Made by a program: the position numbers and the translations under genes
NCBI GenBank assembly: GCA_902624075.1
Contig: CACNWC010000004.1
Span: 1 to 64,000 of the forward strand
Reading direction: 5' to 3'
Source: an uncultured Pelagibacteraceae bacterium
GTDB taxonomy: Bacteria; Pseudomonadota; Alphaproteobacteria; Pelagibacterales; Pelagibacteraceae
DNA length: 64,000 nt
In this document: piece by piece, positions 52,739-64,000 of the stretch
Layout: each line of letters starts with the position of its first letter
Numbering within the stretch: position 1 is the stretch's first letter
The notes under the pieces: generated by a model
Database searches by the model: none
The model's input: the letters and a program-made list of their open reading frames with translations, nothing else
What the model was told of the DNA's origin: nothing

Positions 52739-54613
52739 TTAAATCTCTAAATATTTATTTTTATTCATTGTTTCTCTAATTTTATGCCTATCAATAATCA
52801 ATTTAAATAATTTTTTTGCCATTGGTGCTGCTGTAGTGCTACCGTTACCTCCATGCTCAACTATAATACTTAATGCATATCTTGGATTTTTATAAGGGCC
52901 AAAAGCTATGTAAAGAGCATGATCTCTTTGTTCGTAAGGTATCTCAAATGTTTTAAGATCTAATTCTCTTTCTCGTTCAGTTATTTTTTTTACCTGCGAT
53001 GTTCCTGTTTTACCAGCAAATTGATATTTTGGATTATCAATTCTTGAACGATAAGATGTGCCCATCACTTCATTTGTTGAACCAAACATTGCGTCTTGAA
53101 TAATCTTGATATTTTTTGATTTTTCAAACAACTGTTCAAATTTATCAGATGGATTTATTTTATTTTCTTTATCTGCTAAAATTTGAGGATAAATTTTATA
53201 ACCACCATTAGCAATTTGTGCAGTCATTAAGCAAAGCTGAATTGGAGTTGTTTGAATATAACCTTGACCAATTCCAGTGATCATTGTCTCTCCTAACAAC
53301 CATCCTTTACCCAATGCATTTTTTTTCCATTGAGTGTTAGGAACAAGTCCCTTTTTTTCAATACTAAATAAATCACCAAAAGCTGTCTCTCCGAGACCAA
53401 ATTTTTTTGCTGTTTCACTTAATTTATCTACTCCAAGTCTACGAGCAATTTCATAAAAATAAGTGTCACAAGATTGTTTCATAGCATTTCTTAAACTTAC
53501 AAAACCATGACCTTTTTTCTTCCAGCAATGATAAGTTTGACCATACATTTCTGTTTTACCTGTGCACTTTACTGTAAAGTTAGTATTGATTATTCCATTT
53601 TCCAAAGCTGATAGGGCAACGATAGGTTTAATAGTTGAACCTGGAGAATAATTACCCTGTAAAGTTTTATTTACTAAAGGTTTCATAGGATTATTACGAA
53701 TTAATTGCCAATCATCTTGACTAATACCAAAAACAAATAAATTTGGATCAAATGAAGGAGATGAGTGCATTGCAACCACATCACCTGTATAAATATCCAT
53801 CACACAAATCGATCCTGCTTTATCCTTCAATAACTCATTAGATAATTTTTGTATTTCTGTATCAATTGTAAGTTTTAAAGTTTTGCCTTTTTCTCCTTTT
53901 TGAAACTCTAGTTGACTAATTCTTCTACCATAAGCATTCACCTCATATCGCTCAATATCATTTGTGCCTAATAACTTTGTCTCTAATGATTTTTCTAAGC
54001 CAACTTTTCCAACTTTAAGGCCTGGTACAAAATTTTTCTTTATGGCTTCTGTATTCTCAATATCATTTTGATTTGCTTGACTAACATATCCAATTAAATG
54101 AGTAAAATTTTCTTTATATGGATAGTTTCTTGAAATAGATATTACAGGTTTTACTCCATTTAAATCATATAAGTGATTGTTGATTTTTGAAAATTTTTGC
54201 CAATCTAAATTATCTGCTACAATCAATGTTTCCCAAGATTTTATTTCATTCTTTTTTTTTAGTATTTTGTTGAATTCTTTATCTGATAATTCTAATAAAT
54301 CTTTTACTCTATTAATTACATACCTAAAATCTTCTACTTCTTCTGGGATAATATGAAGTTGATAAGCTTCAAAATTACCTGCAATTACATTACCAAAATA
54401 ATCATGAAATTCACCTCTAACAGGAGCTAATTTCCATTCTCTAATTCTATTTTTATCAGAAAGAGTTAAATATTTTTTATTTTCTTTAACTTGTAAAAAA
54501 AACAATCTGCTAACAATACCTACCATTATGAAAAATTTTAAAGACCCTGTTATAAACATACGTCTATTTATAGAATTCAGTTTTTTTACATTGTCACTCG
54601 AGGAATTAATCAT
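52739..54613 (-). CDS. mrdA: Penicillin-binding protein 2
   Basis: 624-residue class B transpeptidase cross-linking side-wall peptidoglycan. One N-terminal membrane helix (about 25-42) is followed by the non-catalytic domain and a transpeptidase domain with NYSPGSTIKPIVALSALENG (SxxK) near 318, SCDTYFYEIARRLG near 380 and KTGTSQVKK near 535. Length is normal for the family. It overlaps mreD by 8 bases and abuts rodA, forming the standard elongation-complex order. Confidence 0.96.
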   Translation of the reverse strand: MINSSSDNVKKLNSINRRMFITGSLKFFIMVGIVSRLFFLQVKENKKYLTLSDKNRIREWKLAPVRGEFHDYFGNVIAGNFEAYQLHIIPEEVEDFRYVINRVKDLLELSDKEFNKILKKKNEIKSWETLIVADNLDWQKFSKINNHLYDLNGVKPVISISRNYPYKENFTHLIGYVSQANQNDIENTEAIKKNFVPGLKVGKVGLEKSLETKLLGTNDIERYEVNAYGRRISQLEFQKGEKGKTLKLTIDTEIQKLSNELLKDKAGSICVMDIYTGDVVAMHSSPSFDPNLFVFGISQDDWQLIRNNPMKPLVNKTLQGNYSPGSTIKPIVALSALENGIINTNFTVKCTGKTEMYGQTYHCWKKKGHGFVSLRNAMKQSCDTYFYEIARRLGVDKLSETAKKFGLGETAFGDLFSIEKKGLVPNTQWKKNALGKGWLLGETMITGIGQGYIQTTPIQLCLMTAQIANGGYKIYPQILADKENKINPSDKFEQLFEKSKNIKIIQDAMFGSTNEVMGTSYRSRIDNPKYQFAGKTGTSQVKKITERERELDLKTFEIPYEQRDHALYIAFGPYKNPRYALSIIVEHGGNGSTTAAPMAKKLFKLIIDRHKIRETMNKNKYLEI

Positions 54614-55112
54614 CTAAACCCTTCATGTAATATTTAAATAAATTTGCAAAAATAATATAAAATAAGAATGTGAAAAAAGTATTAACCAGATAGCTCATTA
54701 AAATAAGATTGTAAGAAAAAAATAAAGTTAATATAGAATAATTCATCGAATTAATAAGACTAATTATAAATAAGAAATAAAACCAATCTTTAACTGGGTT
54801 TGGTCTTATAGTAATATTTCTAAAATATGAAGTAGCAATACAAATAAACATAAATGATAAACTGCTAATACCTAAAGGTAACCCAACCACTGTATCATTG
54901 ATTAATCCTGCAAGAAAAACTAACAAATAGTCAAAATTTTTAATATCTTTTAAAGTAAAAAAGAAAATCAATATAAAAGGGAAATTAAAAGAAAAATATT
55001 TAAGATTTAGATAATTAAAATCAAATTCATTTAAAACTGAAATAAAAAGAATTATTATTGGTAAAAGTGAGTAAAATTTAAAGTAAAATCCTCTTGAATT
55101 TAAACTAGTCAT
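54606..55112 (-). CDS. mreD: Rod shape-determining membrane protein MreD
   Basis: 168-residue protein with about five hydrophobic helices and the MreD-like stretch FLAGLINDTVVGLPLGISS near residue 64, followed by RPNPVKDWFYFLFI. It links MreC and the peptidoglycan synthases in the rod complex. Overlaps both mreC and mrdA by 8 bases. Confidence 0.9.
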   Translation of the reverse strand: MTSLNSRGFYFKFYSLLPIIILFISVLNEFDFNYLNLKYFSFNFPFILIFFFTLKDIKNFDYLLVFLAGLINDTVVGLPLGISSLSFMFICIATSYFRNITIRPNPVKDWFYFLFIISLINSMNYSILTLFFSYNLILMSYLVNTFFTFLFYIIFANLFKYYMKGLDD

Positions 55113-56331
55113 TAATCTTGCCTCTTTTTAATACGCACTCTTTATATTCTGATGTACCAACTGTATAACCTTTATGATTGAATAAAGATTTTCTGCATTT
55201 GTGACCATATTGTAAATTTAATCTAAGAAATATTAATTCATCTGTTTCTATATTAAATTGACTTATAGTTTCATTTTGCTCAGAAATTTTTGTTTGAAAA
55301 CCGGTAATTTTTTCACCCAAAGTATTAATTTCATTTTTTAAACTTTCATTTTCCTCTTTAAATCTTGCATTACTTTCTTCAATAATTTCAAGTTCATCTT
55401 CTAATATCTTTAATTTAGCTTCCATTGGATTTTGATTGGTCACACTAGCTTCGGCTTCTTCATTATTTCTTTTAATATCAATTTTTGTGACGACTTCAGC
55501 AAAAACATATTTGAGTTGAGAAAAATCACTATAAAATTCAACATTGAATTTTTTAGCCTCAGTGTCATTTGCACTTATCACTCTTCCAATAGGTATGCCA
55601 CTTTTAAAAATTGCACCCGATCCTGATGTGTAAACTATACTTTCATTAGTGAATTCATCAGAGAAACCTTTTTTTATGTATTTTATCTGTGCATTATTAT
55701 TCCCACTACCAGTAATAATCGCTTGAATATTTTGAGGCGCTATAGTTACAGGTACATTGGAATTTAAATCAGATAACAATAAGACTCTAGAAGTTTTAAA
55801 GTTTACCTCAATCACTCTTCCAACCAAATAAGATTGATCATAAACATTTGTGCCAATTTTAATATTATCTTTACTACCCTTATTAATGATAATACTTTTT
55901 AAAAATGGACTATCATGATCAACTATAATTTTGGCTAATACTTTGTCTGAACTCGACACATAATCATTTATTAATTCTTTTAATTCTTTATTTTCGTATT
56001 GTAAAATTTCACTTGAAACATTTTTTGATTTCAATTGACTTAGATCTTCTTTGATATTTTTAAATTCTTTGAAATAAGTTGAGTATTCCCTTATTTCAAA
56101 AAATGAATTTTTAATGAAGTTTTCAGGAACAGAAATAATAAATGAAGATCTATAAACAAGCTCATTAATTCCATTTTTCATATATCTTACTACTTTAAAA
56201 TCTAAATTTGATAAAATAATAATAGATATTGAAATAACAACTAACGTTAGTAATGAAAACTTTTGTTGTGTACTTTTTTTTAAAAAAGCAGAACGAATTG
56301 CTATTATAAAATCATCTCTGCTAGTGGCCAT
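55105..56331 (-). CDS. mreC: Rod shape-determining protein MreC with C-terminal coiled-coil/Cys extension
   Basis: 408 residues. A membrane helix at about 25-45 and a coiled coil at 75-115 lead into the periplasmic beta-domain (AKIIVDHDSPFLKSIIINKG, SYLVGRVIEVNFKTSRVLLLSD, IVYTSGSGAIFKSGIPIGRV), which ends near 285. Beyond it lies an extra stretch of about 120 residues: a second predicted coiled coil (LKILEDELEIIEESNARFKE onward) and a terminal segment with two Cys, KCRKSLFNHKGYTVGTSEYKEC, recalling a short CxnGYxxGTxxYxxC motif of some envelope proteins. Typical MreC ends after the beta-domain. The extension is in frame and not a fusion error visible in the DNA. Confidence 0.9.
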   Translation of the reverse strand: MATSRDDFIIAIRSAFLKKSTQQKFSLLTLVVISISIIILSNLDFKVVRYMKNGINELVYRSSFIISVPENFIKNSFFEIREYSTYFKEFKNIKEDLSQLKSKNVSSEILQYENKELKELINDYVSSSDKVLAKIIVDHDSPFLKSIIINKGSKDNIKIGTNVYDQSYLVGRVIEVNFKTSRVLLLSDLNSNVPVTIAPQNIQAIITGSGNNNAQIKYIKKGFSDEFTNESIVYTSGSGAIFKSGIPIGRVISANDTEAKKFNVEFYSDFSQLKYVFAEVVTKIDIKRNNEEAEASVTNQNPMEAKLKILEDELEIIEESNARFKEENESLKNEINTLGEKITGFQTKISEQNETISQFNIETDELIFLRLNLQYGHKCRKSLFNHKGYTVGTSEYKECVLKRGKIND

Positions 56332-56336
56332 TTCTG

Positions 56337-58948
<2,612 letters not shown>

Positions 58949-58980
58949 TAATAAATTTTTTTTGAAAAACCATATTACAA

Positions 58981-59011
58981 TCTATAAGTGATATTGCAAA
59001 ATAAATGTCAA
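58981..59011 (-). promoter_or_regulatory. Candidate promoter for the leuA-mre operon
   Basis: On the minus strand a perfect TTGACA (59011-59006) is followed after 19 bases by TATAGA (58986-58981), about 32 bases before the leuA ATG. Spacing is slightly long and the -10 only partly matches. It lies in the 105-base gap after ilvC, one of the few gaps in this run, so a new transcript probably starts here. Confidence 0.45.
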
Positions 59012-59053
59012 ATTTAAGTATTTTTAAATGATCTTTTTGGGTTTATTTAAAAA

Positions 59054-60091
<1,038 letters not shown>

Positions 60092-60640
60092 TTAATTAAA
60101 TATCTTTTCTCCTCTTGTCATTGCAACAGCTCCTGTTCTAGAAACGCTGACAAGTCCAAATTTTTTCAAATTTTTTGTCATTTTGTCTATTTCTCTTCTT
60201 AATGCAGTAACTTGGATTACTTTAGATTTTTTTGTCTTATCCAATAATACAGCATTATATTTTTTACAAGCTTTAATAGCTTGTTTGATCTTATTTTCAT
60301 TTCCAACAATTTTAAATAAGGCCATTTCCTTAAATATTACACTTTTATCATTTCTTTTAAAATCGGCTACTTTATGGACTGGAACAAGTTTTTTTAATTG
60401 AAGTTTTATCTGATCTACAACTTGTGGAGTTCCTGTTGTGACGATAGTAATTCTTGAAATATTTTTTTTTGCGTCAACTTCAGCTACAGCTAACGACTCA
60501 ATATTATATCCTCTTCCAGAAAATAAACCTACAACTCTGGCTAAAACACCGGTCTCATTATCAACCCATACAACAATTATATGAGTGTCTGATTTTTCTT
60601 TTTTAGTAGAAACGCTGTAAGCCGATTTTGGATTTGTCAT
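60092..60640 (-). CDS. ilvH: Acetolactate synthase small (regulatory) subunit
   Basis: 182-residue regulatory subunit with an N-terminal ACT domain, HIIVVWVDNETGVLARVVGL and FSGRGYNIESLAVAE at about 20-55, that binds valine for feedback inhibition, and a second ACT-like half (ALFKIVGNENKIKQAIKAC). Lies 2 bases after ilvI and before ilvC, the usual order. Confidence 0.95.
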   Translation of the reverse strand: MTNPKSAYSVSTKKEKSDTHIIVVWVDNETGVLARVVGLFSGRGYNIESLAVAEVDAKKNISRITIVTTGTPQVVDQIKLQLKKLVPVHKVADFKRNDKSVIFKEMALFKIVGNENKIKQAIKACKKYNAVLLDKTKKSKVIQVTALRREIDKMTKNLKKFGLVSVSRTGAVAMTRGEKIFN

Positions 60641-60642
60641 AG

Positions 60643-62409
60643 CTATACCAAAGATTTTCCTTTACCAGTAATTTTATTTTCTTCTTTTTCATCAGGTCCT
60701 AATATCATTTGATTGTGAGCTTTACCTGATGGTATCATTGGAAAACAATTTTCATTTGGATCTACTCGGCAATCAAAAATAACTGGACCATCAAATTGAA
60801 GCATCTCTGTAATTTTTTCATCGAGATCATTAGGTTTTTCAGCTATAATTCCTTTGCAACCGTACGCTTCGGCTAATTTAATAAAATCAGGTAACGCCTC
60901 AGAATAACTCTCTGAATAATTTTTCTCATGTAATAATTCTTGCCATTGTCTCACCATTCCCATGTACTGATTATTCAAAATAAAAATTTTAATTGGTAGA
61001 TTGTATTGAACTGCAGTCGACATCTCTTGCATTGTCATCAAAACTGAGGCCTCTCCAGCTATATCAATTACTAATTTTTTTGGATGTGCGATTTGAACTC
61101 CAACTGCAGCTGGTAATCCATACCCCATAGTTCCTAAACCACCAGAAGTCATCCAACGATTAGGTTTATTGAATTTATAATGTTGAGCAGCCCACATTTG
61201 ATGCTGACCAACTTCTGTAGTAATAAAAGTATCTTTATCTTTCGTAAGTTCATAAAGTCTCTGAACTGCATGTTGTGGTTTAATTGTTTCATCACTATTT
61301 TTAAAATGAAGCGAATTTTTTGTTCTCCATTTTTGAATTTGTTCCCACCACTGAGAAATTTTTTGTTTATTAGATTGTTTAAGATCTATACTATTTTTTT
61401 TCAAAGTTTTAGTAACGTTCTCGAGGACAATTTTTACATCTCCAACCAATGCTAGATCAACTTTGATAATTTTATTTATAGATGATGGATCGATATCAAT
61501 ATGAACTTTTTTTGATTTTGGTGAAAACTCATCAATCTTACCTGTAATCCTATCGTCAAATCTTGCTCCAATATTAATCAATAAATCACAATCATGCATT
61601 GCATTATTTGCTTCATAAGTTCCATGCATACCAAGCATACCTAAAAATTGATTATCGTCACCCGGATACGCACCTAAACCTTGTAGAGTTGATGTAATTG
61701 GGAAGCCTGTCAATTGAACTAGCTCTCTTAAAGCTTCACTTGCCTCTGGGCCTGAGTTAATAACACCACCACCAGAATAAATAATTGGTTTTTTTGATTT
61801 ATTCATTAAATCAATAAGCTCATCAATTTCTTTTTGTGAAAAATGATTCAATGATTTTCCATTTAACTTTTTTTGAATTTTTGGTTTTGAGTATCCAATT
61901 TTTGCAAATTGAATATCTTTTGGAATATCAACTAAAACTGGACCAGGCCTACCAGTTGTTGCAACTCTAAAAGCTTCATGCAGAGTTTTTGACAAATCTT
62001 TGATATCTTTTATTAACCAATTATGTTTTGTACAAGGTCTAGTAATACCTGTTGTATCACATTCTTGAAAAGCATCAGTACCTATTAAGTGAGTTGGAAC
62101 TTGTCCTGAAATACAAACTAATGGAACAGAGTCCATATATGCATCAGTTAATGCAGTCACAACATTAGTTGCACCAGGTCCTGAAGTTACTAAGACGATT
62201 CCTGGTTTACCTGATGATCTTGCATAACCTTCTGCGGCATGTCCTGCTCCTTGTTCATGTCTTACTAAAATATGTTTTATTGAAGAATGATTTTTTAATT
62301 CATCATAGATTGGTAAAACTGCGCCACCAGGATATCCAAAAATAAACTCTACATCTTGATCTTCAAGACATTTAAAAACAATTTCGGCACCTGTATATAA
62401 TTTAGACAT
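60643..62409 (-). CDS. ilvI: Acetolactate synthase large (catalytic) subunit
   Basis: 588-residue TPP enzyme opening branched-chain amino acid synthesis. The activating Glu is in LVRHEQGAGHAAEGYARSSG near 48, the FAD domain has GMHGTYEANNAMHDCDLLIN near 262, and the TPP-metal region reads DIAGEASVLMTMQEMSTAVQ near 442, ending LNNQYMGMVRQWQ. The first metal ligand is Glu where many homologues have Asp (GDxS). No Shine-Dalgarno site is visible before the ATG and a promoter candidate lies so close that the mRNA could be leaderless. Confidence 0.96.
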   Translation of the reverse strand: MSKLYTGAEIVFKCLEDQDVEFIFGYPGGAVLPIYDELKNHSSIKHILVRHEQGAGHAAEGYARSSGKPGIVLVTSGPGATNVVTALTDAYMDSVPLVCISGQVPTHLIGTDAFQECDTTGITRPCTKHNWLIKDIKDLSKTLHEAFRVATTGRPGPVLVDIPKDIQFAKIGYSKPKIQKKLNGKSLNHFSQKEIDELIDLMNKSKKPIIYSGGGVINSGPEASEALRELVQLTGFPITSTLQGLGAYPGDDNQFLGMLGMHGTYEANNAMHDCDLLINIGARFDDRITGKIDEFSPKSKKVHIDIDPSSINKIIKVDLALVGDVKIVLENVTKTLKKNSIDLKQSNKQKISQWWEQIQKWRTKNSLHFKNSDETIKPQHAVQRLYELTKDKDTFITTEVGQHQMWAAQHYKFNKPNRWMTSGGLGTMGYGLPAAVGVQIAHPKKLVIDIAGEASVLMTMQEMSTAVQYNLPIKIFILNNQYMGMVRQWQELLHEKNYSESYSEALPDFIKLAEAYGCKGIIAEKPNDLDEKITEMLQFDGPVIFDCRVDPNENCFPMIPSGKAHNQMILGPDEKEENKITGKGKSLV

Positions 62410-62415
62410 AAATGC

Positions 62416-62445
62416 AATCTAGCTGAAGTTGTGCTGATTGGTCAA
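62416..62445 (-). promoter_or_regulatory. Candidate promoter immediately upstream of ilvI
   Basis: On the minus strand TTGACC (62445-62440) and TAGATT (62421-62416) are 18 bases apart. The -10 ends 6 bases before the ilvI ATG, so transcription would start at or next to the start codon. The 53-base gap has no other feature and no leader-peptide attenuator. Confidence 0.45.
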
Positions 62446-62462
62446 GACTAACTACGAAATAT

Positions 62463-63371
62463 CTAAACTTTTTTTAAAAATTTATTTAGATCACTTGACT
62501 TGATCTTATTCCAATCCGACATATTACCTCTAGCCCAAGTAGTCTGTCTTTTGGCATATTGTCTTGTCTTTATTGATATTTTTTCAATAAGCTCATGTTT
62601 TTGGATACCTTTTTCTAAATAATCTTTTATATCTTTAACTCCTATAGCCTTATATGCAGTCTTAATTCTTGGAATTTTTAGTTTTATAAACTTTTTTGCC
62701 TCTAATATTGCGCCAACTTTTATCATGTTTGCTGCACGAGTATTTATTTGTCCAATTAATTTTTCTCTTGGATAATCTATGTAAATTTTGAAAAAATCCC
62801 CCTTTTCAAAATCTGATTTAGTATTTTTAAACCAATCATACATAGATTTTTTTGTGTATGATTTTATTTCATAAGCACGGATAGCTCTTTGAGTATCTGA
62901 AGGATTAATATGATCTATTGTCTTTGGGTCTAATTTATTTAACTTTAAAAAAAATTTTTTTGTACCAAGTTTAATATGTAAATTTCTTACCTTTTGTCTA
63001 AATTTGATTGGTATATTTGGAATTTGAACTAATCCTTCGGTAAGGATTTTAAAATATAATCCTGTACCTCCAACAAGAATAGGAGTTTTTTTTCTTTTTT
63101 TTAAATAAAAAATTTTTTGTTTTACTAATTTAAGCCAATCACCTGATGAAAAATTTTTTTTTGCACTTTGAAAACCATATAAATGATGTTTTATTTTTTT
63201 GTAATCTACTTTTAATGGTCTGGCAGATAATATTTTTAACTCTTTGTAAACTTGCATACTATCAGCATTAATTATTTCTCCATTTATTTTTTTAGCCAGT
63301 TTAATTGCAAATTTAGATTTTCCTGATGCTGTTGGTCCATAAATTAAAATAATTTTGGATTTTAAATCCAT
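62463..63371 (-). CDS. miaA: tRNA dimethylallyltransferase
   Basis: 302-residue enzyme adding the dimethylallyl group to A37 of tRNAs reading UNN codons. P-loop is IYGPTASGKSKFAIKLAKK at 10-28, INADSMQVYKELKILSARP near 34-52 binds the diphosphate, ILVGGTGLYFKILTEGL near 99 and KTRQYAKRQTTWARGN near 270 bind tRNA. Starts 3 bases after the DegP-type gene. Confidence 0.96.
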   Translation of the reverse strand: MDLKSKIILIYGPTASGKSKFAIKLAKKINGEIINADSMQVYKELKILSARPLKVDYKKIKHHLYGFQSAKKNFSSGDWLKLVKQKIFYLKKRKKTPILVGGTGLYFKILTEGLVQIPNIPIKFRQKVRNLHIKLGTKKFFLKLNKLDPKTIDHINPSDTQRAIRAYEIKSYTKKSMYDWFKNTKSDFEKGDFFKIYIDYPREKLIGQINTRAANMIKVGAILEAKKFIKLKIPRIKTAYKAIGVKDIKDYLEKGIQKHELIEKISIKTRQYAKRQTTWARGNMSDWNKIKSSDLNKFLKKV

Positions 63372-63374
63372 ATA

Positions 63375-64000
63375 TTAATCTAATTTTATACCAATATATC
63401 TTCTTTTATTTTGACTGTTGTATATTACTAGAAGAATTGTTTTTTGATTACTTTTTAAAACTTCTTTTACAACTTTATTTAAATCATCAACAGATTTAAT
63501 TTTTTTCTTTTGTGCTTCCAAAATAATGCTGTCAACTTCTACTGAGTTTAATAATGGGCTTGTTGATTCAATATTTGTTATAACAAGACCATTGGTTTGA
63601 TTAGGTAAATTTCTAGACTTTATATCCTCTTTGGTAAGCTTTCTTACTGTTATCTTTAAATTGTCTATTTGTGATTCCTTTTGCTTAGCCTCTTCTTCTG
63701 CTACTTTGAAATCTTCTGAAGTTTCCAATCTTCCTAAAGTAATATCTTTAATGATCTCTTTTTTATTTCTCCAAATTTTAACTTTAACTTTTTTTCCTAC
63801 TTCTGTTCTTGCAACTATTATGGGTAGCTCTTTCATTTCACTAATTTTTTCACCATCAAATTCTAGAATAATATCTCCTGCTTTCACTCCAGCTTTATCA
63901 GATGGACTGTTTTCAGCTACACTAGCTACTAGTGCACCTCTTGGTTTCCCCAAATCTTCAACGTCGGCTATTTCTTTTGTGACATCTTGAATTCTTACAC
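63375..64000 (-). CDS. DegP/HtrA-type periplasmic serine protease, C-terminal part with two PDZ domains (truncated by window edge)
   Basis: The reading frame stays open to the window edge: before the track's start, which is a TTG codon, it reads VRIQDVTKEIADVEDL, so this is a 3' fragment of a larger gene. What is visible is PDZ1 (GALVASVAENSPSDKAGVKAG, in part NSPSDKAGVKAGDIILEFDG) and a second PDZ-like domain (NLPNQTNGLVITNIESTSPL and VDSIILEAQKKKIKSVDDLN). The protease domain lies outside. DegP/DegQ enzymes degrade or refold damaged periplasmic proteins. About 208 residues are present. Confidence 0.85.
   Translation of the reverse strand, partial: VRIQDVTKEIADVEDLGKPRGALVASVAENSPSDKAGVKAGDIILEFDGEKISEMKELPIIVARTEVGKKVKVKIWRNKKEIIKDITLGRLETSEDFKVAEEEAKQKESQIDNLKITVRKLTKEDIKSRNLPNQTNGLVITNIESTSPLLNSVEVDSIILEAQKKKIKSVDDLNKVVKEVLKSNQKTILLVIYNSQNKRRYIGIKLD

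Overview
The window reads as a stretch of chromosome from a streamlined, AT-rich marine alphaproteobacterium, most likely of the SAR11 / Pelagibacterales group. The signs are low GC, intergenic gaps of only a few bases or outright overlaps, many A/T homopolymers and Lys/Asn/Ile-rich proteins. The gene set also fits: a type III glutamine synthetase with split glutamate-synthase proteins beside amt, polyamine-type and Liv-type ABC transporters, a photolyase, AcnA next to BamB, and a leuA-mreBCD-mrdA-rodA string. The assignment rests on gene content and style, not on a database search. I see no tRNA, rRNA, CRISPR array, insertion sequence or prophage, and no gene-free stretch longer than 150 bases.

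Layout. (1) 1-12.5 kb, plus strand: a nitrogen island. It holds two related but differently arranged cassettes, each with a glutamine-synthetase-like ligase and a glutamate synthase split into three polypeptides (class II amidotransferase, GXGXG domain, FMN domain). An Amt transporter and three small uncharacterised proteins lie between them, and a diaminopropionate ammonia-lyase-like enzyme follows. The cassette 1 FMN protein keeps cluster-type cysteines and cassette 2 has lost all three. I infer that cassette 1 may do reductive ammonium assimilation and cassette 2 redox-neutral N-methylglutamate synthesis from methylamine. (2) 12.5-21.4 kb: photolyase, then a packed minus-strand run csaA-lysE-acnA-TPR-bamB-cupin-zapE-yjbQ. 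(3) 21.4-28.6 kb: an ArgE-like deacylase, aldehyde dehydrogenase and agmatinase-family enzyme, a secreted HExxH protein with a membrane-anchored cyclophilin, and a bifunctional beta-oxidation enzyme. (4) 28.6-35.1 kb, minus strand: a PotABCD-type transporter with an internal promoter and an internal terminator, preceded by DoeA/EutD-like and EutA-like genes. (5) 35.3-40.1 kb, plus strand: a tight LLM monooxygenase, AA_synth-family protein, alpha/beta hydrolase, aldehyde dehydrogenase and EamA exporter operon of unknown substrate, divergent from (4). (6) 40.2-46.2 kb: a Liv-type transporter whose binding-protein gene converges on its permease/ATPase operon, plus a ProC-like enzyme. (7) 46.2-46.6 kb: a structured intergenic element with a 13-codon ORF, and a TIGR03643-type gene split by a frameshift in an A10 run. 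(8) 46.6-51.6 kb: glutaredoxin, MsrB, HDAC-fold deacetylase, D-2-hydroxyacid dehydrogenase, EamA exporter and DadA-like oxidase. (9) 51.6-64 kb, minus strand: rodA, mrdA, mreD, mreC, mreB, leuA, ilvC, ilvH, ilvI, miaA and the 3' part of a DegP-type protease.

The strongest leads are the paired cassettes with divergent metal and active-site residues, the LLM/AA_synth catabolic operon opposite the EutA-DoeA-Pot operon, the A10 frameshift, the hairpin with a tiny ORF, and the coiled-coil/Cys tail on MreC. All alignments were done by eye.
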